Origin: Manis javanica
Taxonomy: Eukaryota > Chordata > Mammalia > Pholidota > Manidae
NCBI RefSeq assembly: GCF_040802235.1
Contig: NC_133167.1
Coordinates: forward strand, 94,536,001 to 94,600,000
Length of the DNA stretch: 64,000 bases
Direction: 5' to 3'
The translations under genes were made by a program, and so were the position numbers. Below are positions 32,205 through 44,699 of the stretch, one piece after another (position 1 is the stretch's first letter; each line of letters opens with the position of its first letter). The notes under the pieces were generated by a model. The model saw only the letters and a program-made list of their open reading frames with translations, did not search any database and was not told the origin of the DNA.

Positions 32205-34310
32205 TGTGTTCCATAAAGAACGACAGTGGTGTCGGGACCCCATCCCTTTGACATATGTCCTGCTTTTCAGTACTGTCTCACCTTCTAACTACTCATTAGG
32301 CACATGTCTCCCAAGAAAAGAAATGAAACTGATGGGATTAAAAATAAGAAGAATAAAAAGAGAGAAACTACATGAAAGAATGTTGAGTGCGAGCTGTTTT
32401 GGTGGCCATTTCAGTTGAGGTCTCCAGGCAATAGCTGCTGCAGTTGCAAGCAAGGTAACAGGAGCTCCCTCAGCACATTCGCAAGAGGTTTCCTAACTGG
32501 TTTTGCCATCACAACTGACTGCTGACCTGCAGCCTATACGACAGTTTGGAGAAAATTATGGGAATTTGAAGAAGCCTTTGGAGAGCTCCACCAGTGTGCT
32601 GAATATCAGACACTCTCACCTCAAGACTAGGACAGGGACTTAGTGAAGCCACTAAGAAAGTTTGATGCATGTTCCTGGAGCTTGTCAGACACACTGACTG
32701 ACGTGTGACTCATGCTTCAGAAATCTAAAGAGTGAGAAAATCTGACAGGTGAGTTGTTCTGATGGCAGAGCGAGTTTCCTGTGAATCCTGAGCTTGTCAG
32801 AGCAAAGGATGCTTTGGTCGGCCCTCTGCACTTGATAAACGCCTTATACGTGAGACATATGGGGGAGAATTGTTTTATTTTCTCTGTAAGAGGGCAGCCT
32901 TTAGATGCAAAAGACCTCAGCCAAAAATAAAAGAAGTACCATCAGATATCTAGGATCTGAGGAAGTATGTGTTCATGGCCAACTGTAGTAGATACCCAAT
33001 TGCATGGATCAAGGAAAATTCTAATGAGTGACCTCCCAGGAGGGAAGTGGTTACTTTGAAGATCTCTAGGATTAGCGGGCATTGGTGTGGTCGCTACAAC
33101 AGCCAAATAAGCTGAGTAAGAAATGCCCACCTCTTTTTTGGCTTCTCTTTGTTCCTTCTCACTCCTCGTTCCTGAAGGGTCAGGAGCCACTGTCATTAAT
33201 AAAAGCTGAGAAAGGAATGAGGAGAAGAAATAAGTTGAACAGTTTCTCTGCTTCATACATGATACAAGCTGCCTGTTTAAATGAAGTTACAATTTACTAG
33301 TCATTACACTGGGTTGAACATTCTGATTATAGAACTGATTCTGTGATTTGTGACCATAGTGACAGGAGAGCTTTTATCACCTAGGAGTGACGTGAAGGGC
33401 CAGGGACCCACCCTAGCCTTCATTCAGGGTGTGAGGAAATGAGGAAGCCACTGGGTTTGTTTTCTGGTTGCACTCCACCACTCCCCCCTACTCAGTGTAA
33501 TAGTTACTGCAATCTGTGATACTTACACAAAGATAATCCATAGAAAATCTTAAAGTCAGAACTCTCAGACACACAGTTTATTTAACAAAGTTGTAATGAT
33601 TTAGAATAGACAACATTCAATCTGAATAATTGGGTCCTCCTATAATATTGAGCTTGTACATTAGTTTAATGCATATTTGAGATAATTTTTATTACCTGGG
33701 GCCTTTGGGCTAGGAAAATTTTTTGATTAGACAATATTTCCTTAGGTTTCATTTAGTAATGTGCTTAACAGCATATTGAACTCAAGAGATGAGTTGTTCA
33801 CTTAAGATTCATTTAAAGGTGTCTGACAGTACAGTAATCTAGCACTTTCTCCCCCTGACTGCTGGCTGTGACTTGGTCCCATGCATCAGGCTGAATGACG
33901 CAGGTTTTTGGAGACTGCAATTTGGTTTCTTTGTGTTTCATGGGCATAAATAATAACATTTCATTATCTCTAATCCCCAGAGGGTGTCTATAAATGACTA
34001 TCTAATTTGAATTGCTTTAAAAAATTAGATTATCACAAATATTTCTGATTTATTCTACCTGTTCACTTACTAGCTGTACCAAATCATAGCTGTTGACTAC
34101 TCATTCATTTCCTAATCAGTAATATTGAACATTAGCCAAGAAGTGATATTTCATTGTATGGTCAACAATGAATTTTAGAGCTGTAAAGGATTTGAAAAGC
34201 AAAAGACAAAGAAATAAAAATAGCAATTTCCTTAGAAAAAAACTTGGGTATAACAAGAAAAATTAAAACCTTAAACAATACCCCAAATGTAAGTGCTGTT
34301 TCTAAAAATC
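32205..34310. other. Unclassified DNA, no gene seen
   Basis: Frames up to 104 codons (33256-32942, minus) have no recognisable domain. No repeat named. Composition is less AT-rich at 32380-33200. Confidence 0.4.
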
Positions 34311-34314
34311 TACA

Positions 34315-34500
34315 GTTTATTGGGCCCTTACAGTATGTTAGGCATACGGCTGCTATCATGATTATTTTTATTTTAGAGGTGATAAAAATGTGGCTGGGGG
34401 ATTAAATAATTAGTCATATGGGGAGTGAGTATCAGCAGTAGACTCAGTCTAGGATTGCCTAACAACAAAGCTTATTGACAGCTTTGTTGTCACAGACACA
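34315..34500 (-). mobile_element. Probable MIR SINE, antisense
   Basis: 'tttattgggcccttacagta', 'tgttaggcatacggctgcta', 'attttagaggtgataaaaat', 'tggctgggggattaaataat' and 'agtagactcagtctaggatt' fits an antisense MIR, with the 'cagactgcctgggttcgaat' part reversed at the right. It is quite diverged. Confidence 0.5.
34462..34490. other. Perfect 10-bp inverted repeat
   Basis: ACAACAAAGC and GCTTTGTTGT are separated by nine bases. It lies at the end of the probable MIR and is perhaps accidental. Confidence 0.6.
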
Positions 34501-34914
34501 GCACCACCGTGCCTCCTAATGCTGTCTATTTAGAATTTCAGACTCTATGGCTGGCTGGACAGAAGTTAAAAATAATAATACTTGAGCAGAAATTCTGAAA
34601 GTTATATAACTTTCCACTTAATACCTGAATTATCATCAAGATTTGTCTACTGTAACAGAGACCCTAAATAACAAAGGCTTAATCTACATTGAATTTTAAT
34701 TATCTTTTACCTGATACGCAGGGAGATGCTGCCCAGGATCACTTGGTTAACCATGTGGCATCAGACACAAAGCTTCTATCTTCTCTCTCCTTGTGAGTTG
34801 CCTTCATCCACACATCCAAAACAATTCCTCCCACCACGTCTGCACTCAGAGAAGGAGAGGACACGTCCCTTTGATAAAACCTGTAACTGCTGGTACTATG
34901 GTTTTTTAATGAGA

Positions 34915-35495
34915 TAAATTCACATCACATAAAAGTCACATTAAAAATTTTCAGAATGTACAATTTGGTGATTTTTAGTATATTCACAGAGCAGCACAAC
35001 CATTACCACTACCTAATTCCAGAATATTTCTGTCACCCTCAGAAGAAACCCCCTACCTCCCAATTCCCCGCCTCCCCTCTATCCCCTGACAATCACTAAT
35101 TTACTTTTTTCCCCTATGGATTTGTCTGTTTTGGACATTTCATATAAATGGAATCATACAGTATGTAGCCTTTTGTGACATCCTTTGTTCACTTAACATA
35201 ATGTTTTCAAGGTTGATATATATTGTATGTATGTCAGTACTTTATTCCTTTTCACTGCAGAATGATAATTCTGTTGTATGATGTGCCTGCATTTCATATT
35301 TTATTTACCCATTCCTCAGTTGATAAGCATTTGAATTTCTTCTACTTTTTGGCTTTTATGAATAATGTTGCTTTGAACAAACATGGACAAATTTATATGT
35401 GGGAATGTTTTCAATTCTCTCAGTTATGCACGTAGGCATGGAATTTCTGGGCCTTACGGTAACTTCATGTTTAACTTTTTGAAGACTTATTACTT
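34915..35495 (-). mobile_element. LINE-1 3' UTR and ORF2 C-terminus, antisense
   Basis: 'cagagcagcacaaccattac', 'cccctgacaatcactaattt', 'ggacatttcatataaatgga', 'atcatacagtatgtagcctt' and 'ttgttcacttaacataatg' is the reverse of the L1 3' UTR and the last ORF2 codons. 'gcatttgaatttcttctact' and 'catggaatttctgggcctta' continue into ORF2 to about 35495. It is a 5'-truncated old L1M. Confidence 0.8.
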
Positions 35496-35499
35496 TTTT

Positions 35500-36845
35500 C
35501 TCATACATCATTGTCCAAGGCTTTGTCATATGGGTTTTGGAGATATTGAGAAAGTTGGGGAATATGCTCTATATTCTGGCAACTATATGTCCAGCTAAAA
35601 ATCTATTAATTAATCTAAATATCCATTACTCTTAGATAAGGGAAGAATGGGTGTTTGGGAACAGTCTTTACCCTAATGCATCCCTTTGGCCACGCACACA
35701 AAAACAATGCATTCTCTTCTTCCCATGTGCAGAATAATATCACCCCTCCCCAAGAAAGACAATCCAAATTTCTGTACCAGGACCGTCTTCAGCTAAAAGT
35801 CTCAGGTATTTGAGAGATGTGCCCCTCCAGGTACATCACCTCTATACTCAATGACACATTTATCTACTTCTCAACATATCCAGTCTACAATGGTGATAGA
35901 ATAGGAAAACCACACTAGACTACTTGGAAAAGGGAAGAATGGAACATAGCAGAAGTCAATGATCCACATAAATATCTCATACACAGGGAAGGCATAGAAA
36001 AGAGGCCTGAACTGGCAGAGTAAATTCCCTGGTGAAGCCATCTCCTGGTTTGCTCTTTGGATGAATCTTTTTTATCCGTTGTTCTCTGTGATCCCAGAGG
36101 TTGCTGTCTGGAAGATTCTTCGTTGTTGATTTATCTGCAGAAGTCATGTAGTAAGGGAGCATAATGGTAATTCTCATCTTTGGCGAGAATAAGCCATCTG
36201 AAAATAGACTAAGATGGTAAGGCAGTAACTTAAATATGACTTTTAGCTATTCAGCTGGCTTACACTATCTGGCCTTTATGGGAGAAAACTTTTGGGCCAC
36301 AGACTATCTTCTTCTAAAACTACCTTTTAGTGAAATTTCTTAAGATTATTTCCGTTGGCTTTATCAATTATGCAAGGCTCCAAGTTAGCAGATTCTTAGT
36401 CATCTTAGATTTCAAACTCCAGACTGAGAAAATCTATCTAAAAAAAGAGGCTAACTCCTTTCAATTTCAGCATATACACTCAATAATATTAGTCGTAGTC
36501 ATTAGCCACTCTTGTTCAACTTTGCTAAAGATGCCAAGAAACAAACAATACACACCAATTTTGTGGTTTTCCACATTGTTTCTACAAATGCAGAGATACA
36601 AGGAATGCCCCTCCCACGAGCAACTGCAGATCATTTCCTCAAATGCTTTTCTGCGGCAGAATAAGGACATTCATTTCCTTTTTTGCAGTTTCTATGTTGT
36701 TGCAACCGACTTATAAATGATTCGATTGTTAGTTATTCTTGATTTTGTTTTAACCAAATTTCACATTTGTTAGAATATTAAGGTAGTGTAACAATAGACC
36801 TAAATTTTCACTGGCAAAATTGAGATAAAAATGTATTCTCTTCCC
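35500..36845. other. Unclassified DNA; longest open frame of the window without known domain
   Basis: The plus-strand frame 36330-36716 (129 codons with stop) is the longest in the window. Its product is rich in I, F, L and S, has no domain I know, and is overlapped by a 67-codon minus frame, so I regard it as chance. The block 35640-36700 may be old retroviral internal sequence, but I could not identify it. Confidence 0.35.
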
Positions 36846-36849
36846 TACA

Positions 36850-37095
36850 TGGTCCGGCCATAACTAGTCAAGGGATGGGCAGTCAAAGATGACATCCTGA
36901 CAGGAACAGGCTCATTCTCCATCTAGGGCATTGCCCTCTATCTCATAGTCCAAGACGGCCCATCACTTTGTCTGCATTCTACCTAGTGAGATGGTGAAAA
37001 GACAGAGGACACAGTTTTGATGTTGTGGCTCAGAAGTTGCACAAATCACTTTTGATCACATCCATTGGCTACTCTCTCCCCTATTTTCTCACCTG
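36850..37095. repeat. Possible ancient interspersed repeat, family not decided
   Basis: 'ccggccataactagtcaagg', 'gatgggcagtcaaagatgac' and 'cagaagttgcacaaatcact' with 'cacatccattggctac' resembles a common mammalian medium-reiteration repeat of the 'cattggccagaac' group, as at 1470-1655. Not named. Confidence 0.3.
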
Positions 37096-37743
37096 TGATA
37101 TGAGAAATCATAGTAAGAATTACCAGTAGTTAAAAACTGTTTATACTGTTAGTCAAATTGTATATTTTTATTATAATATTTATTTCTGCAACCTCATTTT
37201 TCTTATTCAAACTCTAAGCCTGAGTATAGTTGTTGCAAATGTAATACCTTGTGTAATGATACTAATTTCAGGGGCAGCTTTTACAATTAGATGTTGACAA
37301 TTTATTGTCATTCTTCCTCTTATTCTTTAAACATTCATGCTCTTTTTAAAGACAGATTCTAGGAACATAAAAGAACATTCTACATCTAAATATTTCTTTC
37401 AGATTTATCGTGCTTGTAACAAATCTATGGAGAAGGTAAAAGCAACATTCATGACAACAAAATAAACAAAAACCCAGCTTTCACAGAGCTGATTCTAATT
37501 CACACATTGATTAATGAAACCCTTATCAGATCGAGACATGTCATTCCAGCTAGGATCTAAATTAACATCTTTAAGTAAGTCTTTTATATTCTATCCACAG
37601 AAATTTTTTCACTCAAGGTTCGTCCTTCTTGGCTGGTAACACAATTAACTTACATGCTTTTCCTCTCCTTGCCCATTAGCTTATAAGAACTACTGTTAAT
37701 GAGAATAGTGGTATCATTGTGAACTTAAGTTTTATATAATTTC

Positions 37744-37776
37744 ATTCTATTTGACTATTTGATACTCAAATAGAAT
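37744..37776. other. Perfect 11-bp inverted repeat
   Basis: ATTCTATTTGA and TCAAATAGAAT flank an 11-base spacer that holds a further CTATTTGA copy, so one 8-mer occurs three times. It could form a hairpin or be a footprint of a small mobile element; no function is visible. Confidence 0.6.
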
Positions 37777-37779
37777 TGA

Positions 37780-39100
37780 TTATTTATAATAGGCAATATT
37801 TTGTTTTGAGAATGAATGTACTTAGGCTATCTCATGGTTGCTTTCAATGGTGTGCTCATTTCCTTAAAAATCTAAATATAATTTTTCAACTTATTCTTTT
37901 TTTGGTAGAAAAAAAATTGAAATTAGTTGTCAGGTGATCTGGATGAGTACAGGCCTCATGGCACTCTTTCATCAAATTCCAATGATGAATCATACAGAAA
38001 TTCAACTTTCATTATCATAATACGTTTGGGAAACAGTGTATCTTACCAAACCCTACAGAGTAAAAGGCTCCTCAAAGGTCATCGTAAGATCTACTAAAAA
38101 AGGAAACCTATTCTTTTACATTCTGGCTTGGAATATGTGTATTTCTGTGTGACAAGTTAGAATTTGGACCAGCATTCAAATTCCCAGTTGGCTGCCCATG
38201 GGCCACAAATTGTTTGCAGTAACATTTTGTTTGGCCAATACTGTATTTTAAAAATAAAACTGAATGGATTGTTGGTCTCTTAAAAATCAAATGTTTTATA
38301 TAGAAATATAAAATTTCAGCTTTTCTTTAAAAAATAAAGACTAAGGTTTGGCCATGCAGGGGTCCCCATTGCCACATGAGCTGAGCGGTGTCTGCTCTTT
38401 TAGCTGTGGTACTCTCTCTGACTTTTTACTAATACTGGTAAATATTATTTACTATTTTTGCATATTCCACATCTGGCAACATGCAGGACCACTGGATGGC
38501 ATTTCAGTGGTGTTGGAAGGAGGAGAGAATGGAGAGCAAGCAAAGTCAGCAGCTAAGCCTACACCTCACTGAGGTTCCCAGCAATGCCGGGCTCATCGTC
38601 CATCCCCTTCTTCTCGGGGGGCCCTCGGGCTTCCATTTCCATCACCCTTTCACCCCAGATGCCTCTTGAGGTGGTGTTTTGTCACAGAGGATAAAGTAGA
38701 GCTGTTCCCTCCGTGCTTTTGGATTTCTGCTACTGCTGGAGTCACCTGCAAGGATTGCTGGGTTCTTCCTCATTGAAAGGGACAAATGTGATTTTATTCT
38801 TATTTAGCAGAGTAGCTTCAGCACAGAGAAGGGATCAGAAGTAATGGTTGTAATGAGTGCCATGATACGCTGTAAGGGAGTTTTAGAATTATAGCAAGTA
38901 GTATGATCTTGGGGAAGCTATTAGATCCAACATTTCTGATTCCGGTTGAAATGTTAATTTCACTTACTGAGTACAAGTCCAAAAATAATGTTCATTATAG
39001 TGAAGAATGTGGACATACAGCATTTATATTACAGACATTTGGGTAAATGTAAAGCATCTCTGTAGCATGGATTAGACACCCATATTATAAAAGGCATCTT
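37780..39100. other. Unclassified DNA, no gene seen
   Basis: No gene. A GC-richer patch at 38460-38680 has two overlapping plus-strand frames (74 and 62 codons) without known domains. The part 38150-38290 has the feel of a hAT-type element but could not be matched. Confidence 0.4.
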
Positions 39101-39102
39101 TG

Positions 39103-39244
39103 TTACTGCCTTATAGGATTTGGCCCTGTTCTAGACAGACATTTGGAATGATATTCATGTATTCTTGAATGTTTTACTGCCTTATAGGATTTGGCCCAGT
39201 GTTAGAAAGACATTTGGAATGATATTCATGTATTCTTGAATGTT
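39103..39244. repeat. Tandem duplication, 2 copies of 71 bp
   Basis: Copy 1 (39103-39173) and copy 2 (39174-39244) both start TTACTGCCTTATAGGATTTG and end ATTCATGTATTCTTGAATGTT. By hand they differ at four positions, all within a 12-base stretch. They abut exactly with no spacer. The low divergence against the decayed surroundings suggests a fairly recent local duplication. Confidence 0.85.
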
Positions 39245-39249
39245 TCAGC

Positions 39250-40175
39250 GACTAATAGAACCAAAGTGACTATATAATCCATCTCCTAAATTTACAGAAA
39301 ATTGATACGGAGCTTCAGTCTCCTCCACCTATAAAGCAAAGCTGTTGGACTTGATAAATCCTAATTTCCTTAAATTGTAAATACCGTGATTTTTATAATA
39401 AATACATGTGATAAATGAGAGCAGGAAAAAATTAAATCTGCCAAAACTAAAACAAGGAACCTGTGGAATATGCAACAGAGTTACAGACCACAGCCCTTCT
39501 GATTCTACATCCCAAAGTCTGAAGATCGCTGCATCAGCGCCTCCACTGTGGGGCAGAGATCCAGCGCCCAAATCGCTTGGCACAAAGCTCCATCCTAGGG
39601 TCCTGAAAACCTCAGGAGGACACAGCTTCTGCCCATCACTGCTGTGTCCTGCTCGTTTGGCTCTCTTTATCACTACCTGTTCTCTCATATGCACTTACTC
39701 ATGCTGAGTTACATTAGTAAATTATTTCCCTGGACTCCCATTCTGCCAAAGTTATTCTGAGTTTAGTTATCCCCTGTCTTCTAAAGGTTTCTGGGTTTTG
39801 TTTGCCTTTTTTTTTTTTTGCATTTGTAAGCATCTTGCCCAGCCTGAGGAAGTAAATGTGGGACCAAGTGGTCTTCATATGGATCCCCGTGGCACCCTGC
39901 TTGTCACCGCTCTTAGTCTTGAAGTGCTTTTTCTCTCCAAGTCATTTGTCTCTGGCTTTGCTCGCCTATGTTGCAAACAGTGCTTGTTGACCTTGGGGAT
40001 TAATCTTTGGTCTGTGATGTATTTTTGAAAATGCACTGAGGTTCAGGTACTGTAATTTATGACTGTGGCTCACTTCAGTCAGATCTGAGATATTAGTCCT
40101 TCATAAAAATGCCAGCATATGTGTGTTGCAAACTTGTGTGGCTGAACAAAATCATACTCCTTTTAAGCATTTTTT
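39250..40175. other. Unclassified DNA, no gene seen
   Basis: Frames of 99-121 codons overlap on opposite strands at 39329-39707; neither has a recognised domain. A T12-13 run lies at about 39808-39820. Confidence 0.4.
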
Positions 40176-40179
40176 GCTT

Positions 40180-40212
40180 CTCCTGGATAACTCCTGGATA
40201 ACTCCTGGATAA
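40180..40212. repeat. Minisatellite, 3 exact copies of 11 bp
   Basis: CTCCTGGATAA occurs three times in direct succession (40180, 40191, 40202) with no mismatch. Confidence 0.85.
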
Positions 40213-40324
40213 TAAAGAGCATTTATTTGTCTTTACCACTCATTATTCTTTCTGGGGCAGTAAAAAGCATTTTGCTGTACTTTTGTGGTTGCTATTGTTC
40301 CAATATCCTTAAAAAGCCTTGGAT

Positions 40325-40595
40325 TCTAGTTTTGGCTTAGCTATTTATTGATTATCTGCTATTGGACAAATCTCTCTCTTGCTCTCACTCTGGCTCAGCG
40401 TCCTCAGCAGTGAGGAAGTATTAATGATCATCCTTTTGCACAGGATTTTTAGGATAATATCAGGTCTATGGGAAAGGAATTTGCAAGTTAGGATGCCTTA
40501 TACAAATAGGTTAATTGAATCTTGTCACAGGCTAGCAGAGGAACTGGCACAGATAGTAGGCATGAGATAAATATTAAATAAGCCATATATTCAAA
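40325..40595 (+). mobile_element. Probable MIR SINE with internal insertion
   Basis: 'ttctagttttggcttagcta', 'tattggacaaatctctctct' and 'tctggctcagcgtcctcagc' match the MIR core; 'aggaactggcacagatagta' and 'ggcatgagataaatatt' match the 3' part. Roughly 70 extra bases separate them. Confidence 0.5.
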
Positions 40596-40599
40596 TTAT

Positions 40600-41635
40600 T
40601 ATTATTTGTTACTGATTCAGAGAGCTATGCCCTCACATGTAAGGCCCAGTAAGACTCCCTCTGCTTTTTGATGGCAAATCTGGAGTAGGGTTTAAGATTC
40701 TTGGACTTGCTCATTTAAAGCATGCTTTTGGACCACCACTTCTCCTCAGTGTATACACACAGCGTGGGTGTGTTTGCCTTTATTAACAATCACTGCTAGT
40801 CGTAACACCTCTCAGTGGGAGGAGAAGAACATATTTGAACCACACATTGATTCTGGGAATGAAGAATGTGGAAAAAGTAAAATCATTCCACTCACGTAAC
40901 TTTCACAGTAATCTAGATGCTTTCTTGAGGGTTAGTTTTAATTGTTGGGAGCATGCAATCTTCTGTCCTTCCCAGTTGCCTAATACCTTCCATCCCAAGC
41001 TCCATCTAAAGTTTTGCTAATTCTTAGGGTTGAGGCTCAGTGTGTTCTCTTGGCCTTCTCTGCCTCATGGCCTCCAGTTTCTCCATGTGGACTTTCATTT
41101 CCACATTATTTAGACCCTGAGGTGGAACTCATTTATAAGCATAAATCTCTTATACCAAGCATGCATCAGATTGGTGGACTTGATTGGATATAATTTTGGG
41201 GGATTGGCTCCTTATAGGAAGGGGTCAGTGGCACAGCTTGCAGGTTTCTGCATTTTTTGCCAGCCCCTATTTTTCCTGTGTTCCATTTATTTTTGTTATT
41301 CTTTATCTCAAACGATCTCAAGAACTCTAAATGCTTCCCACAGAGTGATTTCATTCTCCTATGGGAAAACTTGGCAAAAACCAACCCAGAGATACAGGTT
41401 AAGAGTAGGGGTTACTGGCTTTACCTCGGTGCTGGCTGGACATGGTGATGTCTTCAAGTGTGAAAGCCTCACGTTGAGGACGGCAGAGCTCACCCTGCAT
41501 CTTTGGTCCACGGGTGGCTGATCAAAGGCAGCCTGCTGGCTCAATGCTCTATATGATAGGGAAATACAGCTTCTATATTCTTAGGTCCCTGCACTTTGGG
41601 ATATTTACTAAAGTGGTCTATCCTTTATTCTAACA
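40600..41635. other. Unclassified DNA, no gene seen
   Basis: Frames up to 116 codons (41171-41521, plus) are overlapped by open frames on the other strand and show no known domain. Confidence 0.4.
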
Positions 41636-41640
41636 AATAT

Positions 41641-41668
41641 GTGTATATATATATATATATACACACAG
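41641..41668. repeat. (TA)n-(CA)n microsatellite
   Basis: GTG followed by an uninterrupted TA tract and ACACACA. Likely polymorphic. Confidence 0.75.
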
Positions 41669-42039
41669 ATATAGGTAATATGTAAGTATATATAACAAGT
41701 GCTTCAACCCGAACACACAGTCAACCAGAAAGAATTTATAGATATGTTTGTGTTACATTCCCTCTCCAGGGATTGCAAAATAAGAAAAAAATGTGGTCTT
41801 TACTTTTACTTTCTAATTCATTTACTCACGTGTATGTATATTCAACAGGTATCACTAAATTGTTATAATATGGATAGGACAATATCCAATGTGAGGAGGG
41901 ATATTAAGATTAAAATGCTGGTAGTTCCTGTAAATGTGCTTATCATTTAAAAGGAAAATGAATAAATATGAAAATTAAGCATTTAGAGAAAAATCACGAA
42001 GCAGAATAAGGTCATTACATCCTGGTATGGTGAAAGGGT

Positions 42040-42255
42040 CCTGCCCTTTGAAGGCCGTCAGACACAAAGGGAGGTCTGAGTTTACCCCCCCACTGTTCCT
42101 TGCTAATTGTATTATGTTGGGTAAGTGACTACAGAATTCAGAAAGGTTATTGTTTTGTAGGGTTGGTGCTGTTACTATCAATCCCATAAGCTGCCTAGAA
42201 AAGTTCATGGCAAACAGTAGGCACTCAATTGATGTAGCTGTTGTTGATGCTATTT
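42040..42255 (+). mobile_element. MIR SINE
   Basis: 'gaggtctgagtttaccc', 'gtattatgttgggtaagtga', 'gttcatggcaaacagtaggc' and 'actcaattgatgtagctgtt' follow the MIR core and 3' end ('tgaccttgggcaagtgactt...catagtaggcactcaataaa'). Confidence 0.55.
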
Positions 42256-42259
42256 CAAA

Positions 42260-43305
42260 GTAGTTGGCATAAGCAATGAAATTTCAAAGAAAGATGACAT
42301 TTGCAAGGGGCAACAGAATTATGTAAAGTTTTGTATAGGTAATAATGGGAAAAAAAATAAGACCCTGAAATTTGAAAGCTGTAAATAATTTACCCCAGGG
42401 GAGGAGGTAGGCAACTGTAGGCAGAGTACATGGGTCGGAGCACAGGGTGAAATGTACCCAGGATAACTGGGGCATGGAGGAGACTGGATAAAGTGCAACA
42501 GGAAAGGCATGTTAAAATAGGGGTAAGAGAGGAGATGGAAATGTATTGACTCTCCTCTCATTGTTTGCATTTACCAAAACCAGGGATTATCCTACGTTTG
42601 GGGGACTTAAAAGATATCATTTGGGGACCCCTCCCCACTTGGAAAGAGAACCCAAGATTACAACTGTAGATTTAAGCCCTGTGAAGTAAGGGGTGAGCAG
42701 CAGGTCTGTATTCCATTCTGTCCCTTTTCCGGGGCAGGGATTCTTCCAGGAGAGCAAAGAGGTGACTTCACCGGTTTTCACTGTGAACTTGCTAATGACA
42801 GGTCTCCAAGCAAGCCAACCAATGGTATTTGCTAGCAGGAGAATTACAAGTTACCATCTTGGAAATGCTTTCCTAAAGGCTATATCTGGTTCTTTAGAAT
42901 TGCTTGTGGCTAACAAACATGGAGGTTAGACTTTTATTGGATGGCTTTGAGGTAAATGTCACATTTAACTATGTAGTTACCTGAATATAAAATGGAGATG
43001 TTTTAATGACAAAAATGCCTCTTTCTGTGTAAGGAGTGTGACAGCATACACCACTTGGGGCTCTCATATATTAACTGTAGGCCCTGAAGAGATCAGGGTT
43101 GCTGCCTGAGAGGTCGTGGACTTTTCTCTGCTTTGCCTAAGATTATGGTTACTTGAATTTTTTAAGTGATTAGTAAAGCTCGATACTGGATAACAGCTCT
43201 GATCTGTGTGGGTCTAAACTGACAGTGCGATCCCTTATGGTATTTCAGATTTGTGTACTTTGCAAATTTATACATTTCAGACCCACAGATTGCAATGGCT
43301 AAGTC
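42260..43305. other. Unclassified DNA, no gene seen
   Basis: No gene or repeat named. Less AT-rich than average at 42600-42900, with weak LTR-like character only. Confidence 0.4.
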
Positions 43306-43308
43306 AGC

Positions 43309-43358
43309 ATTATTATTATTATTACTATTATTATTATTATTATGTTGCTATTATTATC
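43309..43358. repeat. (ATT)n microsatellite
   Basis: About 15 ATT/TTA units with two interruptions (ACT near 43324 and GTTGC near 43344). Confidence 0.8.
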
Positions 43359-43364
43359 TTGGCA

Positions 43365-44695
43365 AGAAAAATGAGGTGGGAAGAATATAATGAGAACTTG
43401 ATGAAAAATTAATAGGATGCTAGACTTTGTAATATGAAGTGGTAAAAACCCAAAGTATGTTACTGGAATAAGTCTTTCAATGGATTTTGTAGAAAAATCA
43501 TCTAGATATGGGGGAAATGGCTAAATAGATAGAGGGTGGTAGGAAAAAGGGAAAGTTGGTTAAAAATTTTATTCCCGTTGCTTAATAAAAGCCAGACTTA
43601 TGAAAGAAGAGTAGGTGGCAGTGGAAAGAATAAAATCAGTTTAAGATGAGATTCTTCAGTCCTGGGAAGCTTCTCATGCCTCTTGGATAACTGGGACAGA
43701 TGTTACTTTCTTTTGCAAAGTAACCCAACTGTGACTGTTGATTACTCAAAAATTTATGTAAACATCTGGAGACCAGGTTCCAGTAACTATGGAATCCTAA
43801 GGGGTTTCTTTCTCATCAAGCATTAGGATAAGCAAAGCAGAATGTCAGCAAAGCCTGATGAATAACTACTACCGGCCTGGCATCTCAGAAGCAGCAGTCA
43901 GGGAGTCATATTGCTGACACTCTCGTGTTCTGAATGGAAGTGACTGCTTGGGTTAATAGCTGATCCTTAAGAGACTGAGAACTTTTATGAGCAAAGGCAC
44001 CTGGACAGGCTGCAACTGAGAAACTGTAAAGGTGGGTAAAGGGGAGATTGCTTCCCCAACCTTACTCCTACCTTTTAAAGGGCCATGGTAAATATTTCCT
44101 CTGACTGTCCTGTCAGGAGGAATTTACTCCCTCAGTTAAAGGCTAAGCCATACAAATCTAAACAAGATTGACTGAGAGGCCAGGATCTGCTTGCTTAATC
44201 TCTGGTAAGGGACCTTAGACAGTATGCAGTGATGATGTCAAGTGGCCTGGGGCAGGTAAGCACAACTTTCTGAGGAGTGTTACATATAGGTTCCCACTGT
44301 AAAATAACTCCTGCGGTGGGTGGGTAGGAGCATGCTCTACACAGCTTGGAAGTAACCTGGGCGGGTTAGGACGTGCTGCTGGAAGGAACCAAAGGGGGGT
44401 GGCGTTAGGAGTTGGAAAGGGTGACAGGACAAGGACAGTCCCTTTGCCTTTTCCTGCACTCATGCTTGGGATGGGTATGTTGTACAAATAGAGCGTTACT
44501 CTTTATAATGAGGATATCTGCTGTATCCATCATTCATGCAAGTTTAATTGTCCATGATAAAGGGGAACCTTTGGAACCAAGCCTTCCTCAATAATAAACA
44601 TTAAGTTAGAGAGAATTCCAAGAGGGAAGTGAAATGCTGCTTTTGCTAAGAAATGGTTGGGGTGGGAGTTCTGATTCCTCTCTCTCTCTTTTTAG
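43365..44695. other. Unclassified DNA upstream of a retroviral fossil
   Basis: Less AT-rich than the rest and directly upstream of the pol remnant, so it may be older retroviral internal sequence, but no gag- or pol-like motif is readable here. Confidence 0.3.
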
Positions 44696-44699
44696 TAGT

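Noticed and set aside
36330-36716. Longest open frame in the window (128 residues, plus strand) as a gene
   Set aside because: No recognisable domain, biased I/F/S composition, overlapped by an open frame on the other strand, and no flanking splice or promoter signals that stand out. A frame of this length is expected by chance in 64 kb.
39329-39707. Overlapping frames of 121 (minus) and 99 (plus) residues as coding
   Set aside because: Mutually overlapping on opposite strands with no family match for either; at most one could be real and nothing favours it.
43365-44695. gag region of a provirus upstream of the pol remnant
   Set aside because: No zinc-knuckle, capsid-like or protease-like motif could be read in any frame.
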